From: an uncultured Poribacteria bacterium
Lineage (GTDB): Bacteria > Poribacteria > WGA-4E > WGA-3G
DNA length: 64,000 bases
NCBI GenBank assembly: GCA_951828385.1
Contig: OX639973.1
Span: forward strand, 2,595,200-2,659,199
Direction: 5' to 3'
Within the stretch, counting starts at the first letter, position 1. The number at the start of each line of letters is the position of its first letter. Below the pieces are notes generated by a model. It was not told the DNA's origin, ran no database searches, and saw only the letters and a program-made list of their open reading frames with translations. Of the stretch, positions 24,398 to 32,937 are shown piece after piece. The position numbers and the translations under genes were made by a program.

Positions 24398-26911
24398 ATG
24401 TCGTTCAAATACCTCTTTCTCACGATAACCGTTTTGTTGACGCTTCCGCTCACTGCCTTTGCTCAAGAACACACCTACTTTAGAGATAAGGGTAGCCTTA
24501 AAACGGTGGTATATTCCCCAGTCGATTCTTCCGTTGTTGCGAGTGGCGGCGGGAGTCGGGCAGTCAATTTATGGAACTTGGAGAACGATACCGTAACAAC
24601 GCTCGGACACCACGCCGATACTGTCAATGCTGTTGCCTTTTCTCCGGATGGTCAACGCCTTGCGAGTGGCGGTGATGACTACGTCTTCAAATTATGGGAT
24701 ATTCCACTTAAACAGCATATTGCGACGTTTGAACATATCGTTGATAGAAGCCGATCACAAGTCAAAGCAATTGCCTTTTCTCCGGATGACAAACAATTCG
24801 CTACGGCGGGTGTGGATGTGAAGTTATGGGAGGTCCAGACTCGCCAAGAGATAGCCACACTTCAACACGGTGGATGGGTGTTTGCGCTCGCCTTCTCGCC
24901 GGATGGACAGTTTCTTGCTACAGGGGACGAGACCGGACAGGTTAACGTCTGGGACGTTCAAAGGCAACAAATCGTTGCCCGATTTGCATGTGATTCTACG
25001 GTTGTCTATGCTGTTCAGTTTTCTCCGGATGGTAAAGTACTGGTTGGTGCCGGGTACGACGGAAATGTGGAGCTGTGGGAAGTCGAGAACTGGAAGCCCC
25101 TTGGTGCCCTTACCAGTAGTGGAACAGTCTCCACAATCAGTTTTTCGCCGGATAGCAAAATCCTTGCCAGCACGGGGCACGAATCTGTAAACCTCTGGCA
25201 GGTTGACAGTGGCGAAAAAATAGCCACGCTCACAGAACACACAGGCTGGGTGAACGCTGTCGCCTTTTCTCCAGACGGGGGCACTCTCATTAGCGGTGGC
25301 GATGATGCAACGCTCCGAATCTGGGATGTTACGCCCTATCGTTCCATACCGCAGGAGGGGCTGGTGCGAATTATCTATTTCCTCCCGCGCGACCGTAGCA
25401 TGCAGCCCGATATTTGGAATAAACTGAACACCCTCATAAGAGATGTCCAACGCTTTTACGCCGACCAGATGGCGTTCAACGGATTCGGTAGAAAGACCTT
25501 TACCTTTGAAACGGATAAAAATAAAGAAACGCTCATCTATCGCGTTGATGGTCAGTACACGGACTGGCACTATCATACAGAAACGCGTGACAAGGTCTAT
25601 ACCGAAATTGCATCTCAGTTTGATATGGAGAAGCACGCCTATCTGATTGTCGTAGACATCAGCAGTGAATTTATAAATCAAGAAGATACATGCGGGGTCG
25701 GCGGTGGTTATTGGCTTGAAGGTGAAACGGTAACAAGAACACGTGGCGGATATGCAGTTATTCCTGCATCCGGTCAATGTTTTGAAGGTGAGTCGGGTAC
25801 GGAGGTGACGGCACATGAACTTGGGCACGCTTTCGGTTTAGAACACGACTTCCGCGACGATGCCTATATCATGTCCTACGGTGAGTCCCCGAATCGGTTG
25901 TCGAAGTGTGCCGCGGGTTGGCTGGCTGCGAATCGCTTCTTTAACACTGACCAAACTGCCTTTAATGAGCCAACGATGTTACGGATGCTTACGCCATCGG
26001 CTTATCCACCGAACGCTGAAAACCTTCGTCTCCAATTTCAGGTGACCGATGTGGATGGTATCCATCAAATCCAGTTACTTATCCCGACCACCGCTGAAGA
26101 TCCGGCCCCTGGTATCAAGTTGCACAGTTGTCAGGATGGGCATCCACAGAGCGGCATCGTTGAATTTGACACGCCGACATTGACAGCACACGAAATAAAC
26201 ACCATAGGACTCCAAGTGATTGATGTCCATGGAAATATCACACGGCGGGAATATACGCTCACAGCAGATGATACACTGGTTGTCGAAAACATTGAAAACC
26301 CGGCGGATGTCAACGGTGATGGTGTCGTCAATATCCAAGATCTCGTTTTGGTGGCTTCCAGTTTCGGGCAGACAGGGCAAAGTCGTGTGGATGTCAATGG
26401 TGATGGTGTCGTCAACATCCAAGATCTCGTATTAGTGGCTGCTGCTTTTGGCGATGGGGCTGCCACTGCGCCTGACTTACATCCATCAGATATTGAAAGA
26501 CTCACTGCCGCAGGTGTGCAAATTCTACTGGCGCAAGCACAACAAATGTCACTTACAGATCCCGCCTATTTGCGCGGTATAGTGGTGTTGGAGCAGCTGC
26601 TTGCGCACTTACTGCCGAAAGAGACGGCTCTCTTGTCTAACTATCCGAATCCATTCAACCCAGAGACGTGGATCCCGTATCAACTCGCTGAGCCAGCGGA
26701 TGTGACGTTGTGCATTTATTCCGTGAATGGTGTATTGGTGCGGACGTTGGCATTGGGACATCAACCTGCGGGCATATATCATAACAGAAACCGTGCAGCG
26801 TATTGGGATGGTCGAAACAAACACGGCGAACGCGTGGCGAGCGATGTCTATTTCTACACGTTAATGGCGGGGAATTTCACTGCGACACGCAAGATGTTAA
26901 TACAGAAGTAG
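24398..26911 (+). CDS. Secreted WD40 / metallopeptidase / dockerin-like protein
   Basis: 837 residues from MSFKYLFLTITVLLTLPLTA, a signal peptide cleaved after AFA; an ATG 24 bp earlier would only lengthen the tail. Domains: about seven WD40 repeats (SPDG...LWD/VWD, 20-320); a zinc metallopeptidase region with HELGHAFGLEHD (473-484); two dockerin-like repeats DVNGDGVVNIQDLVLVAS (about 637 and 666); and a C-terminal YPNPFNPETWIPYQL ... RKMLIQK domain of the FlgD/T9SS-sorting type. The order suggests a large exported protease whose propeller binds a partner and whose tail is used for surface attachment or sorting; this is inference. The dockerin-like repeats probably bind calcium. The substrate is unknown. 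Confidence 0.88.
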   Translation: MSFKYLFLTITVLLTLPLTAFAQEHTYFRDKGSLKTVVYSPVDSSVVASGGGSRAVNLWNLENDTVTTLGHHADTVNAVAFSPDGQRLASGGDDYVFKLWDIPLKQHIATFEHIVDRSRSQVKAIAFSPDDKQFATAGVDVKLWEVQTRQEIATLQHGGWVFALAFSPDGQFLATGDETGQVNVWDVQRQQIVARFACDSTVVYAVQFSPDGKVLVGAGYDGNVELWEVENWKPLGALTSSGTVSTISFSPDSKILASTGHESVNLWQVDSGEKIATLTEHTGWVNAVAFSPDGGTLISGGDDATLRIWDVTPYRSIPQEGLVRIIYFLPRDRSMQPDIWNKLNTLIRDVQRFYADQMAFNGFGRKTFTFETDKNKETLIYRVDGQYTDWHYHTETRDKVYTEIASQFDMEKHAYLIVVDISSEFINQEDTCGVGGGYWLEGETVTRTRGGYAVIPASGQCFEGESGTEVTAHELGHAFGLEHDFRDDAYIMSYGESPNRLSKCAAGWLAANRFFNTDQTAFNEPTMLRMLTPSAYPPNAENLRLQFQVTDVDGIHQIQLLIPTTAEDPAPGIKLHSCQDGHPQSGIVEFDTPTLTAHEINTIGLQVIDVHGNITRREYTLTADDTLVVENIENPADVNGDGVVNIQDLVLVASSFGQTGQSRVDVNGDGVVNIQDLVLVAAAFGDGAATAPDLHPSDIERLTAAGVQILLAQAQQMSLTDPAYLRGIVVLEQLLAHLLPKETALLSNYPNPFNPETWIPYQLAEPADVTLCIYSVNGVLVRTLALGHQPAGIYHNRNRAAYWDGRNKHGERVASDVYFYTLMAGNFTATRKMLIQK

Positions 26912-27047
26912 AAGATATCCAACCAAAACACAAACACAAACCGATTCTACAAATAACCTCTTGATTGGCACAATTGGGACTTGTGGGGTAAAAACATGCA
27001 GAAAATTTTCTGAATTCTGAAAAAAACGCATTTTTTTCAAATTTAAT

Positions 27048-27076
27048 TTGACAAAACATTTTTTAGCGAGTATAAT
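27048..27076 (+). promoter_or_regulatory. Consensus sigma-70 promoter
   Basis: TTGACA (27048-27053), 17-nt spacer, TATAAT (27071-27076): both hexamers are perfect. It opens the region before locus A and reads into the small ORF at 27149. Confidence 0.8.
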
Positions 27077-27148
27077 TAATCATATTGAGCGTTTGGACGC
27101 GTCAATTTTATTTTTTCCGCTTAGCGGCGGGGAGAGGAAACAAGAGCG

Positions 27149-27295
27149 ATGAAAAGCAGAAACCGATTTCTGAATACCGTATTCAAAAATAATCGCTTGA
27201 ACGTGGCGGTAGATGTTTGGGTATCCGTGTTGTGGGATATGCCTGATGTTACTGCATTGCTACGCCTGGCCCCCCCCCACTTTAACAACCGTTAA
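27149..27295 (+). CDS. Small ORF with C9 tract (possible frameshift site)
   Basis: 48 codons from ATG 27149, preceded by GGGGAGAGGAAAC. The product begins MKSRNRFLNTVFKNN; no similarity is recognised. Near its end lies a run of nine C (27270-27278). One C fewer would continue the frame to the stop at 27477-27479, for a product of about 109 residues ending FDNNTGMCYT. Whether either version is made is not known. The perfect promoter and the spacing of the ribosome-binding site are the main support. Confidence 0.4.
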   Translation: MKSRNRFLNTVFKNNRLNVAVDVWVSVLWDMPDVTALLRLAPPHFNNR

Positions 27296-27447
27296 GTATT
27301 ATAATTCACAAGATTGCTCCGGTTCCGGAGACCTTACGTTCCCGCGTGTTACCTTTGTCAGCGACAAAGCATTGCATAGCGGGTTTTTTGTGTTGCATCG
27401 CAGATGGATCCACCGAGTGAGTTCCGTGGCGTTGCAACTTTTTTCGT

Positions 27448-27476
27448 TTGACAACAACACTGGAATGTGCTACACT
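27448..27476 (+). promoter_or_regulatory. Sigma-70-type promoter of the locus A leader
   Basis: TTGACA (27448-27453), 17-nt spacer, TACACT (27471-27476). The transcript would begin near 27483 and run about 270 nt before the secreted-protein gene. Confidence 0.65.
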
Positions 27477-27517
27477 TAGGTATGTCTCCTATTGTTGTTG
27501 TCGTAAATACTTTGTAG

Positions 27518-27584
27518 ATGGCAGCCTCTCATATTTTGAGGTGCGCCGAGGGTGCGGACACACCCATCGACGCGGCACTGCCAT
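27518..27584 (+). ncRNA. Candidate structured RNA in the locus A leader
   Basis: ATGGCAG (27518-27524) pairs with CTGCCAT (27578-27584). Inside are a CCTC...GAGG hairpin and a GGGTG...CACCC hairpin, giving a three-way junction. It does not match a riboswitch class that I recognise. It lies 40 nt after a promoter. Confidence 0.4.
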
Positions 27585-27599
27585 AATCCGTCTATAGCA

Positions 27600-27658
27600 G
27601 TGCTAACCTAAATTGTAACACATAATGGATGCATTTTGTGAAACTTTTAGGTTAGCAC
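27600..27658 (+). promoter_or_regulatory. Conserved leader hairpin, locus A
   Basis: GTGCTAACCTAAA (27600-27612) and TTTAGGTTAGCAC (27646-27658) are exact complements. The loop keeps ATTTTGTGAAA, also present in the locus B copy at 50366-50417. Downstream both loci have GAGGA(AGA)TTGCC, which can pair with a later GGCAAT or GCAATC. Confidence 0.65.
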
Positions 27659-27755
27659 CTTATACAGAATACAGAGGATTGCCTGACACCTTCCTTTTCT
27701 TTGATGCGTGACGGCAATACTCTCATCCGTTGAATTCAACCATAGGAGAATTTTC

Positions 27756-28214
27756 ATGAAAACGAGACAAATGAGTCTATTACGCGTCTTGTCTGTGATG
27801 GTGTTGTTGCTCTTTGCCGCACCTATGATGGATGGTGTCTTAACACTCTTCCAAAGTCCACATTTTAGCGAAACGACGTTCTTTGAAACCTCTGTTTACG
27901 CCCATCCGGAGAATCCTAGTGACGGCGAGAAACATAGGCACTCATTAAGATCATTTTGGGAAAAGTGTAAAGATTGTAGCTCAGATATAACCAAGTATAC
28001 CGTGTATGCGGTTTGGATCTTCGAAGCGATCTCTGGATCGGGGGGGTCGGGGCAGCAAACCGTCCGGGCGGTAAAGCAAGCAGATGAACGAGTCGTTACA
28101 GAAACAAAGGAGTGTGCCGTAGAAGTATGCCCGCCTCCCCCTCCGCCGCCTCCGCCGCCTCCGCCACCTAACGATGGCAACGATGGTGGCAATGATGGTG
28201 GCAATGATTCCTAA
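27756..28214 (+). CDS. Secreted protein with polyproline and NDGG tail
   Basis: 152 residues from ATG 27756 (TAGGAGAA 8 nt upstream); an earlier start would precede the leader features. A hydrophobic signal (VLSVMVLLLFAAPMM) and a probable cleavage after SVYA near 50 suggest export. The mature part contains CKDC, a helical YTVYAVWIFEAISG stretch, two further Cys, thirteen consecutive prolines and a tail of N-D-G-G repeats. No family is recognised. Its counterpart in locus B is the Cys-rich secreted gene split by the IS; both combine an exported helix of similar pattern with Cys pairs. The single late N-x-S (NDS at the C-terminus) is the only glycosylation sequon seen. Confidence 0.7.
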   Translation: MKTRQMSLLRVLSVMVLLLFAAPMMDGVLTLFQSPHFSETTFFETSVYAHPENPSDGEKHRHSLRSFWEKCKDCSSDITKYTVYAVWIFEAISGSGGSGQQTVRAVKQADERVVTETKECAVEVCPPPPPPPPPPPPPNDGNDGGNDGGNDS

Positions 28215-28235
28215 GTTCTATTGATATTTTCATGC

Positions 28236-28287
28236 GGTTGCATCTCATACGGATGTGTCTGGGATGCAACCCTATACCCACATCCGT
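28236..28287 (+). promoter_or_regulatory. H-type pseudoknot before a ribosome-binding site
   Basis: Stem 1: GGTTGCATC (28236-28244) with GATGCAACC (28263-28271), extendable by two pairs. Stem 2: ACGGATGTG (28249-28257) with CACATCCGT (28279-28287). The order A-B-A'-B' makes a pseudoknot. The Shine-Dalgarno AAGGAG starts four nt later. Confidence 0.55.
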
Positions 28288-28304
28288 GGAAAGGAGTCCC
28301 CTCA

Positions 28305-28820
28305 ATGGACCCAAAAAAAATGCTGATCAGACCCAAAAAGACGGTGGAGGCAGACGAAAAGAAAGCCGCGGCGGAAGTCGCCGAAGCCGCCGAAGAAAAA
28401 GAACTGCAAGAGCATTATGAGCATGCCAATAGTTTACTCAGCGCAGCCGAGAAGGACCCCGAAGAGGTAAAAGCAGCTGGCGAAAAAATAGGGGTAGACT
28501 TAAGTTTAATGGCGGAGCACGCGACTGCCATGAAAGCGAGATTAAAAGCGTCCGCAGGGAAGCCCCTTTCGGCGGAAGAGGAAACCGAAATCGCGGACGC
28601 GGAGAAGGGATCGTTGCTAAAGAAAGTTCTTGACGAAAAAATCCGCAAGGATTTCCAAGAAGAAAGCCCAGAAGAGCGCGCTGAGAGTGTTAAGCTGATG
28701 GAAAAGATGCTGCGGCGTTTTCCTCGTGCAATCAGGGAAAAACTCTTAAAGGAATTCAAGATGGTTGTTTCAGATGCACCTTCTGAAGCCGCCGAGTCAA
28801 ACGATAAGGAAAACGCGTAA
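28305..28820 (+). CDS. Coiled-coil protein of unknown function, locus A
   Basis: 171 residues from ATG 28305, 10 nt after AAGGAG. Starts near 28221 would run through the pseudoknot and lack a ribosome-binding site. The sequence is nearly all charged helix: VEADEKKAAAEVAEAAEEKE, then several EE/KK-rich segments and RRFPRAIREKLLKEFK near the end. No signal peptide or membrane segment, so it is predicted cytosolic, possibly a scaffold on the membrane protein encoded next. It may be the functional equivalent of the membrane-anchored coiled-coil protein at 52104-52829 in locus B. Translation could be controlled by the pseudoknot in its leader. No family recognised. Confidence 0.7.
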   Translation: MDPKKMLIRPKKTVEADEKKAAAEVAEAAEEKELQEHYEHANSLLSAAEKDPEEVKAAGEKIGVDLSLMAEHATAMKARLKASAGKPLSAEEETEIADAEKGSLLKKVLDEKIRKDFQEESPEERAESVKLMEKMLRRFPRAIREKLLKEFKMVVSDAPSEAAESNDKENA

Positions 28821-28839
28821 CCACGCCGTGTTTGGACGG

Positions 28840-31245
28840 ATGAAACACCTCCCTTTCAAACGCATCGGCACGGGTCTGATCCTTTTAGGGCTCTTATGTC
28901 TCACCTTCTACATTCGGATTCAAGGTGTAGAACGGATTCCTGACGGACAGTTCACCGAAAACGATGCCTATCTCTTTCACAGGCAAGCAAATATCATCGC
29001 GGAACAGGGGGCTTTACCTGCCCGTGATATGGACCGGTGGCTGCCTCTCGGTAGAGATAACCCGCAGCTGCTCTCGCTCTTTTCTTATGCCATCGCCTAT
29101 ACACAAAAACTTTTTCCGTGGTGGTCTTTATATCAGATACAACTGTATCTCCCTGTCCTCTGTTTCACCCTGGCGATAGGTGTGCTGTTTCTATTCCTCA
29201 CCCGGTGCTACGGCGTGATGTTTGCAGCTATTGTGTCCGTGCTGTTAGCAACGCTCCCCGGGAGTATCAGTCGCAGTGCTGCAGGTTTCGGCGACAGGGA
29301 TGCATGGTACTATCTGATAGGGGTGCTCGTCGTCACCAGCTACTTATGGAAAGAACAGATGCCACCCGGGCGACGTAGATGGATTGCCACCGCGCTCGCT
29401 GGGTTTACCTGTTTCTTAGGTGGCATGAGTTGGGAAGGTTTCGGCGTTTTTGTCCTAATGGTTGCTGCGATAGAACTCTATAAGTTCTGCACCACAGACA
29501 CTGAGCAACACCTCACAGAATATCTGCTCTATCTGCTGATGTTCGTGCCGTGGCTCTATCTGATAAGTCCTGCCTATCACAGCGGATACGGAAACACTAC
29601 ACACGTCGCCGCCCTGATGCTACTACCACCGCTGACGGTCGCCGCCTTGCGTGGCACAAGATACCTACTGCTCCATTATTACTCACCGCTACGACATCAT
29701 AGCAGAAAACTGGCATGGGGATTAACCGCTCTCGGTCTTCTAACAGGCGTTGTGTATATACTTGTCTCTGCTGGCACTTTCGCAGAAACCGCCTCTCGTT
29801 TTCATGAGAGCCGCCTCCTCAAAGATGTCACTGAACTCGCGGATCCACATTTTAGGTATTGGCAGATCCGATACGGTGCGATCTTCGTCTTAGGCAGCAT
29901 AGGCTTGATCGTCGCACTCCTACATGTGTGGAAGTGGAACGGGCTACCTCTTGCACTCTCGCTGACGCTCTTCACCGCGACAACCTTCTTCCGTGACCCC
30001 CTCAACGAATGGACAGGCGAAAATCTCTGTAATACGTTGTTTATCGCTTCATTCGTTCTCACTGTCCTCACACTCGGCTTCATAACGCTCCGCTCTGTCG
30101 GGACACCGAAAAATGTGCTTGTGCCTCTCGCGATGATCGCATGGTTCCTTTTCTGGGTGAGTCTCTCACGGAGTGCGAAACGCAGTGACCTCTTTATCGG
30201 GCTGCCACTCGCTTACGGCACTGCATGGCTCCTGTACCTCTCACCGACCCATCTCATACAATGGCTCAAGGATAGAAATATCGTGTATCCGCAGTTTTCC
30301 GAAACGCGCGCGAAAACGATCTTCGCTGTCATCGTGTTAATCCCCATCCTCTTTTGGACACCTATTGGGGGACATGCCACCCGCTCCATCTATGCAGCGG
30401 CACGTATGAAGAATCCGACACCCGGGAAAGGCAGCGAAGCAAAAGCAATCCATTGGATGAAAGAGACACTCTCCGAAACCGCGGTGGTCGCCGCAAACTG
30501 GGGTTCTGGCAACAGAATTAACGTCCTCGGTGGTGTCAAAACCATCACCGACCCTGACCATTATCTCCCGCACTGGGTACACCTCTATTACCGACACATC
30601 TTCTGCGCACAATCCGAACGCGAGGCACTGGAGTTCTTGAAAACTCACAACGCAACACATCTGATGCTCAGCGAACACGGCATACTCTCTAATGCAGGGA
30701 GCTATTCATTCATTGGCAGCGATGAAAACTCGGACCGAATGTTTAAAATTCATCCACTTGAGAGAACGGAGACGACTATCGGTTCGCCATACCGTCTGTT
30801 ACCGAAGCGGTATAGCACGACAGATCCCTTTTTCGTTCTTGATATTGTCCGCAAGGATCTTGAAAGATTAACGGTCTCTGCCACCTTTGAAAACGGCACC
30901 CATCTCTCGAAAGAGATACATGTCTCCCACCATCACGATACACAAACCTCCCTGGATTTTCAAAACGGCGGTGCTATTCTCTACTTTAAACACAACGACG
31001 CTGAGCATAATTTCAGATTTCAGAAAGCCTACAGTGTTCCCGCCCCCGGTTGGAACAGTTTTTCCGTAAAAATCTTCTTTCGGGGAGAACACAGCGATGC
31101 CTTTGTCCCTGTTTACCCTGTAACAGGCGACGCGCCTCCCAAAATCAAAATCTGGGAGATCCACTATCCGCCCGACATCCAAACCAATCCGAAATACCTC
31201 AAAACAGGGTTCCCCGAAATCGACAAGGATTTACAAATCCACTAA
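28840..31245 (+). CDS. STT3-like membrane glycosyltransferase (GT-C fold), locus A
   Basis: 801 residues from ATG 28840; an in-frame ATG at 28765 overlaps the preceding gene. About 11-13 membrane segments are followed by a soluble domain of about 270 residues. STT3 features: an acidic residue in the first outer loop (TENDAYLFHR, about 40-49), the second motif GFGDRDAW (D152-R-D154) and SWEGFG after it. The WWDYG motif of oligosaccharyltransferases is replaced by AANWGSG, and the domain continues LGGVKTITDPDHY. Family knowledge: STT3/PglB moves lipid-linked glycans to Asn; whether this divergent type does so is not known. It aligns with 54341-56815 over its length. The GspC/PilP-like gene follows by 28 bp. 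Confidence 0.8.
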   Translation: MKHLPFKRIGTGLILLGLLCLTFYIRIQGVERIPDGQFTENDAYLFHRQANIIAEQGALPARDMDRWLPLGRDNPQLLSLFSYAIAYTQKLFPWWSLYQIQLYLPVLCFTLAIGVLFLFLTRCYGVMFAAIVSVLLATLPGSISRSAAGFGDRDAWYYLIGVLVVTSYLWKEQMPPGRRRWIATALAGFTCFLGGMSWEGFGVFVLMVAAIELYKFCTTDTEQHLTEYLLYLLMFVPWLYLISPAYHSGYGNTTHVAALMLLPPLTVAALRGTRYLLLHYYSPLRHHSRKLAWGLTALGLLTGVVYILVSAGTFAETASRFHESRLLKDVTELADPHFRYWQIRYGAIFVLGSIGLIVALLHVWKWNGLPLALSLTLFTATTFFRDPLNEWTGENLCNTLFIASFVLTVLTLGFITLRSVGTPKNVLVPLAMIAWFLFWVSLSRSAKRSDLFIGLPLAYGTAWLLYLSPTHLIQWLKDRNIVYPQFSETRAKTIFAVIVLIPILFWTPIGGHATRSIYAAARMKNPTPGKGSEAKAIHWMKETLSETAVVAANWGSGNRINVLGGVKTITDPDHYLPHWVHLYYRHIFCAQSEREALEFLKTHNATHLMLSEHGILSNAGSYSFIGSDENSDRMFKIHPLERTETTIGSPYRLLPKRYSTTDPFFVLDIVRKDLERLTVSATFENGTHLSKEIHVSHHHDTQTSLDFQNGGAILYFKHNDAEHNFRFQKAYSVPAPGWNSFSVKIFFRGEHSDAFVPVYPVTGDAPPKIKIWEIHYPPDIQTNPKYLKTGFPEIDKDLQIH

Positions 31246-31273
31246 GGTTTCCTTCGTCTCTTTTGGTCTCCGC

Positions 31274-31738
31274 ATGAAACACCGAAAACACATCGCCACC
31301 AGTCTCGCCCTTGCACTCATCTTCAGTGTTCTCTACACCGCCACGCGGACGCACCCGGAAAGCACCGCGCGAACCGTCAAAACACAAACGCACCGAAAAG
31401 CCCGCACGCCGCCGCGGAATGAAGACACGGACACCTTAAAGCAGTTTCAGAAGACCGATTTCTACCGCACCATCATAGACAATAATTTATTTCGTCCGCT
31501 CGGTTGGACACCGCCACGTCCTCAAGACCACTATCGTTTACTGGGTACAATTCTGCCGAAAGATGACAGAACACCCCCGACCGCGATAATTGAAACCACT
31601 ACAGGACACACAACGCACATTGTTTCCATCAACGATAATCTTGACGCAGACACGAAAGTTATTTCGATAAAGAACAAGTCTGTTACGATTTCTATCAACG
31701 GTCATCATCGGACATTGCGTCTCTTATCGGCATTTTGA
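31274..31738 (+). CDS. GspC/PilP-like membrane-anchored protein
   Basis: 154 residues. One N-terminal hydrophobic segment (IATSLALALIFSVLYTA), a basic Pro-rich linker, then a beta-rich domain: NNLFRPLGWTPPRPQDHYRL, GTILPKDDRTPPTAIIET, VSINDNLDADTKVISIKNKS and VTISINGHHRTLRL. This order (N-L-F-R-P-L-G ... Y-x-L-x-G-T ... A-I-I-E ... G-D/D-x-I ... I) is that of the homology region of GspC and of PilP, inner-membrane components that connect secretion or pilus machines to the outer membrane. No other T2SS or pilus gene is in the window. It ends locus A, and locus B lacks an equivalent. Confidence 0.65.
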   Translation: MKHRKHIATSLALALIFSVLYTATRTHPESTARTVKTQTHRKARTPPRNEDTDTLKQFQKTDFYRTIIDNNLFRPLGWTPPRPQDHYRLLGTILPKDDRTPPTAIIETTTGHTTHIVSINDNLDADTKVISIKNKSVTISINGHHRTLRLLSAF

Positions 31739-31789
31739 AACAGCTCAAGTATTTTTTTCTGCAAAATTTGGCGTTTTTTACAAAGCATA

Positions 31790-31825
31790 TCGGCAGACTT
31801 GCTTATCTCGGCAGACTTGCTTATC
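31790..31825. repeat. 18-bp tandem repeat, two copies
   Basis: TCGGCAGACTTGCTTATC occurs at 31790-31807 and 31808-31825 without a spacer, in the gap before the SDR gene. Confidence 0.8.
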
Positions 31826-31872
31826 AATGAACCACCCTCAAACAATTACACACTCCCGCACGGAAATTACGT

Positions 31873-31901
31873 TTGACATTATACTGCCATAATGTTATAC
31901 T
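31873..31901 (+). promoter_or_regulatory. Sigma-70-type promoter for the SDR gene
   Basis: TTGACA (31873-31878), 17-nt spacer, TATACT (31896-31901), 62 bp before the ATG. Confidence 0.75.
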
Positions 31902-31963
31902 TAATCTTGTAAAATTGATTCTGTTTTGAAAGGTTGTAGGGCTACACGCCCACATTGTAAAGT

Positions 31964-32755
31964 ATGAACCTCGGACTCACGGACAAAGTTGCAGTTGTAG
32001 GTGCCTCAAGTAAAGGACTCGGACGCGCAATCGCGCTCGGTTTAGCACACGAAGGCGCAAAAGTCACCATCTGTGCCAGAAATAGCGACGCACTGGAAGC
32101 CACAGCGGATGACATTCGGAACCAGACCGGCACGGAAGTGTTAGCAGTGCCGACGGATGTTAGTCAACCAGCACAAGTTGAGAACCTTATTAGCACAGCG
32201 ATTGATCATTTTGGCGGTATTGATGTTTTAGTCAACAACGCAGGCGGTCCCAGAGCGGGACGTTTTGATGACTTGGAGGCTCAAGATTATCAAGACGCAG
32301 TACACTTGAACTTGATGAGTACCATCAACCTCTGCCGTGCTGTCGTTCCCTCGATGCGTGCCCGCGGCGGTGGACGGATTATCAACCTCACCTCTGTTTC
32401 TGTTAAACAGCCTGTAGATAACCTGATGTTATCGAATATGGCACGGACGGGTGTCATCGGTTTCGCGAAAACGCTCGCAACGGAGTTGGCACCGGACAAA
32501 ATCTTGGTTAACAACGTGTGCCCGGGTATTATCTTCACGGATCGCATCCAGCAGCTGGCGACGGTACGTGCCGAAGAGGCGGGCATCACGTTTGATGAGG
32601 CACTCGAAAAGATGACGGCGGACATCCCGCTCGGTAGAATCGGGGATCCGGATGAATTCGCGACCTTGGTTGTATTTCTCGCGTCGGAACGCGCAAGTTA
32701 CATCACTGGAACAACAATTCAAGTAGACGGCGGCATGGTGAAGTCACTTCTCTAA
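31964..32755 (+). CDS. SDR-family oxidoreductase with altered active site
   Basis: 263 residues, classical SDR length. Cofactor site VVGASSKGLGRAIALGL (G-x3-G-x-G at 13-20), NNAG at 91-94 and catalytic Ser144 in NLTSVS are present, but the YxxxK pair is replaced: alignment by the following GVIGF puts Ser157 and Arg161 where Tyr and Lys should be (MLSNMARTGVIGF). A subgroup of FabG-like SDRs with this change is known, with uncertain catalysis. The C-terminal TGTTIQVDGG is normal. It may use another base or serve a non-catalytic role. A separate promoter precedes it; the GT2 gene follows after a 182-bp gap. Confidence 0.88.
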   Translation: MNLGLTDKVAVVGASSKGLGRAIALGLAHEGAKVTICARNSDALEATADDIRNQTGTEVLAVPTDVSQPAQVENLISTAIDHFGGIDVLVNNAGGPRAGRFDDLEAQDYQDAVHLNLMSTINLCRAVVPSMRARGGGRIINLTSVSVKQPVDNLMLSNMARTGVIGFAKTLATELAPDKILVNNVCPGIIFTDRIQQLATVRAEEAGITFDEALEKMTADIPLGRIGDPDEFATLVVFLASERASYITGTTIQVDGGMVKSLL

Positions 32756-32937
32756 TTTGGTTTGCACACGGTCAAGGTGATCTCGTAAAAAGGGGTTTGT
32801 CGGTTCGGCATCCACCGTTGGTGCGTGCTAAATCTTTGGACAAAGAACGCAGCAGGCAACAACGGTGCCTGCGGATATACGGAGAGGCACTTGAAACCCG
32901 CAACCCACCTCACCGAACTGCAAAGTAAATTAGAAAA

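Noticed and set aside
24824-25828. A 334-codon minus-strand frame opposite the WD40 region
   Set aside because: Antisense of clear WD40 repeats and of the HELGH region; no start signal or domain.
27756-28214. Secreted peptides as N-glycosylation substrates of the STT3-like enzymes
   Set aside because: The only sequon is NDS at the last residues of the locus A protein, and none was found in the restored locus B protein; kept only as an open question.
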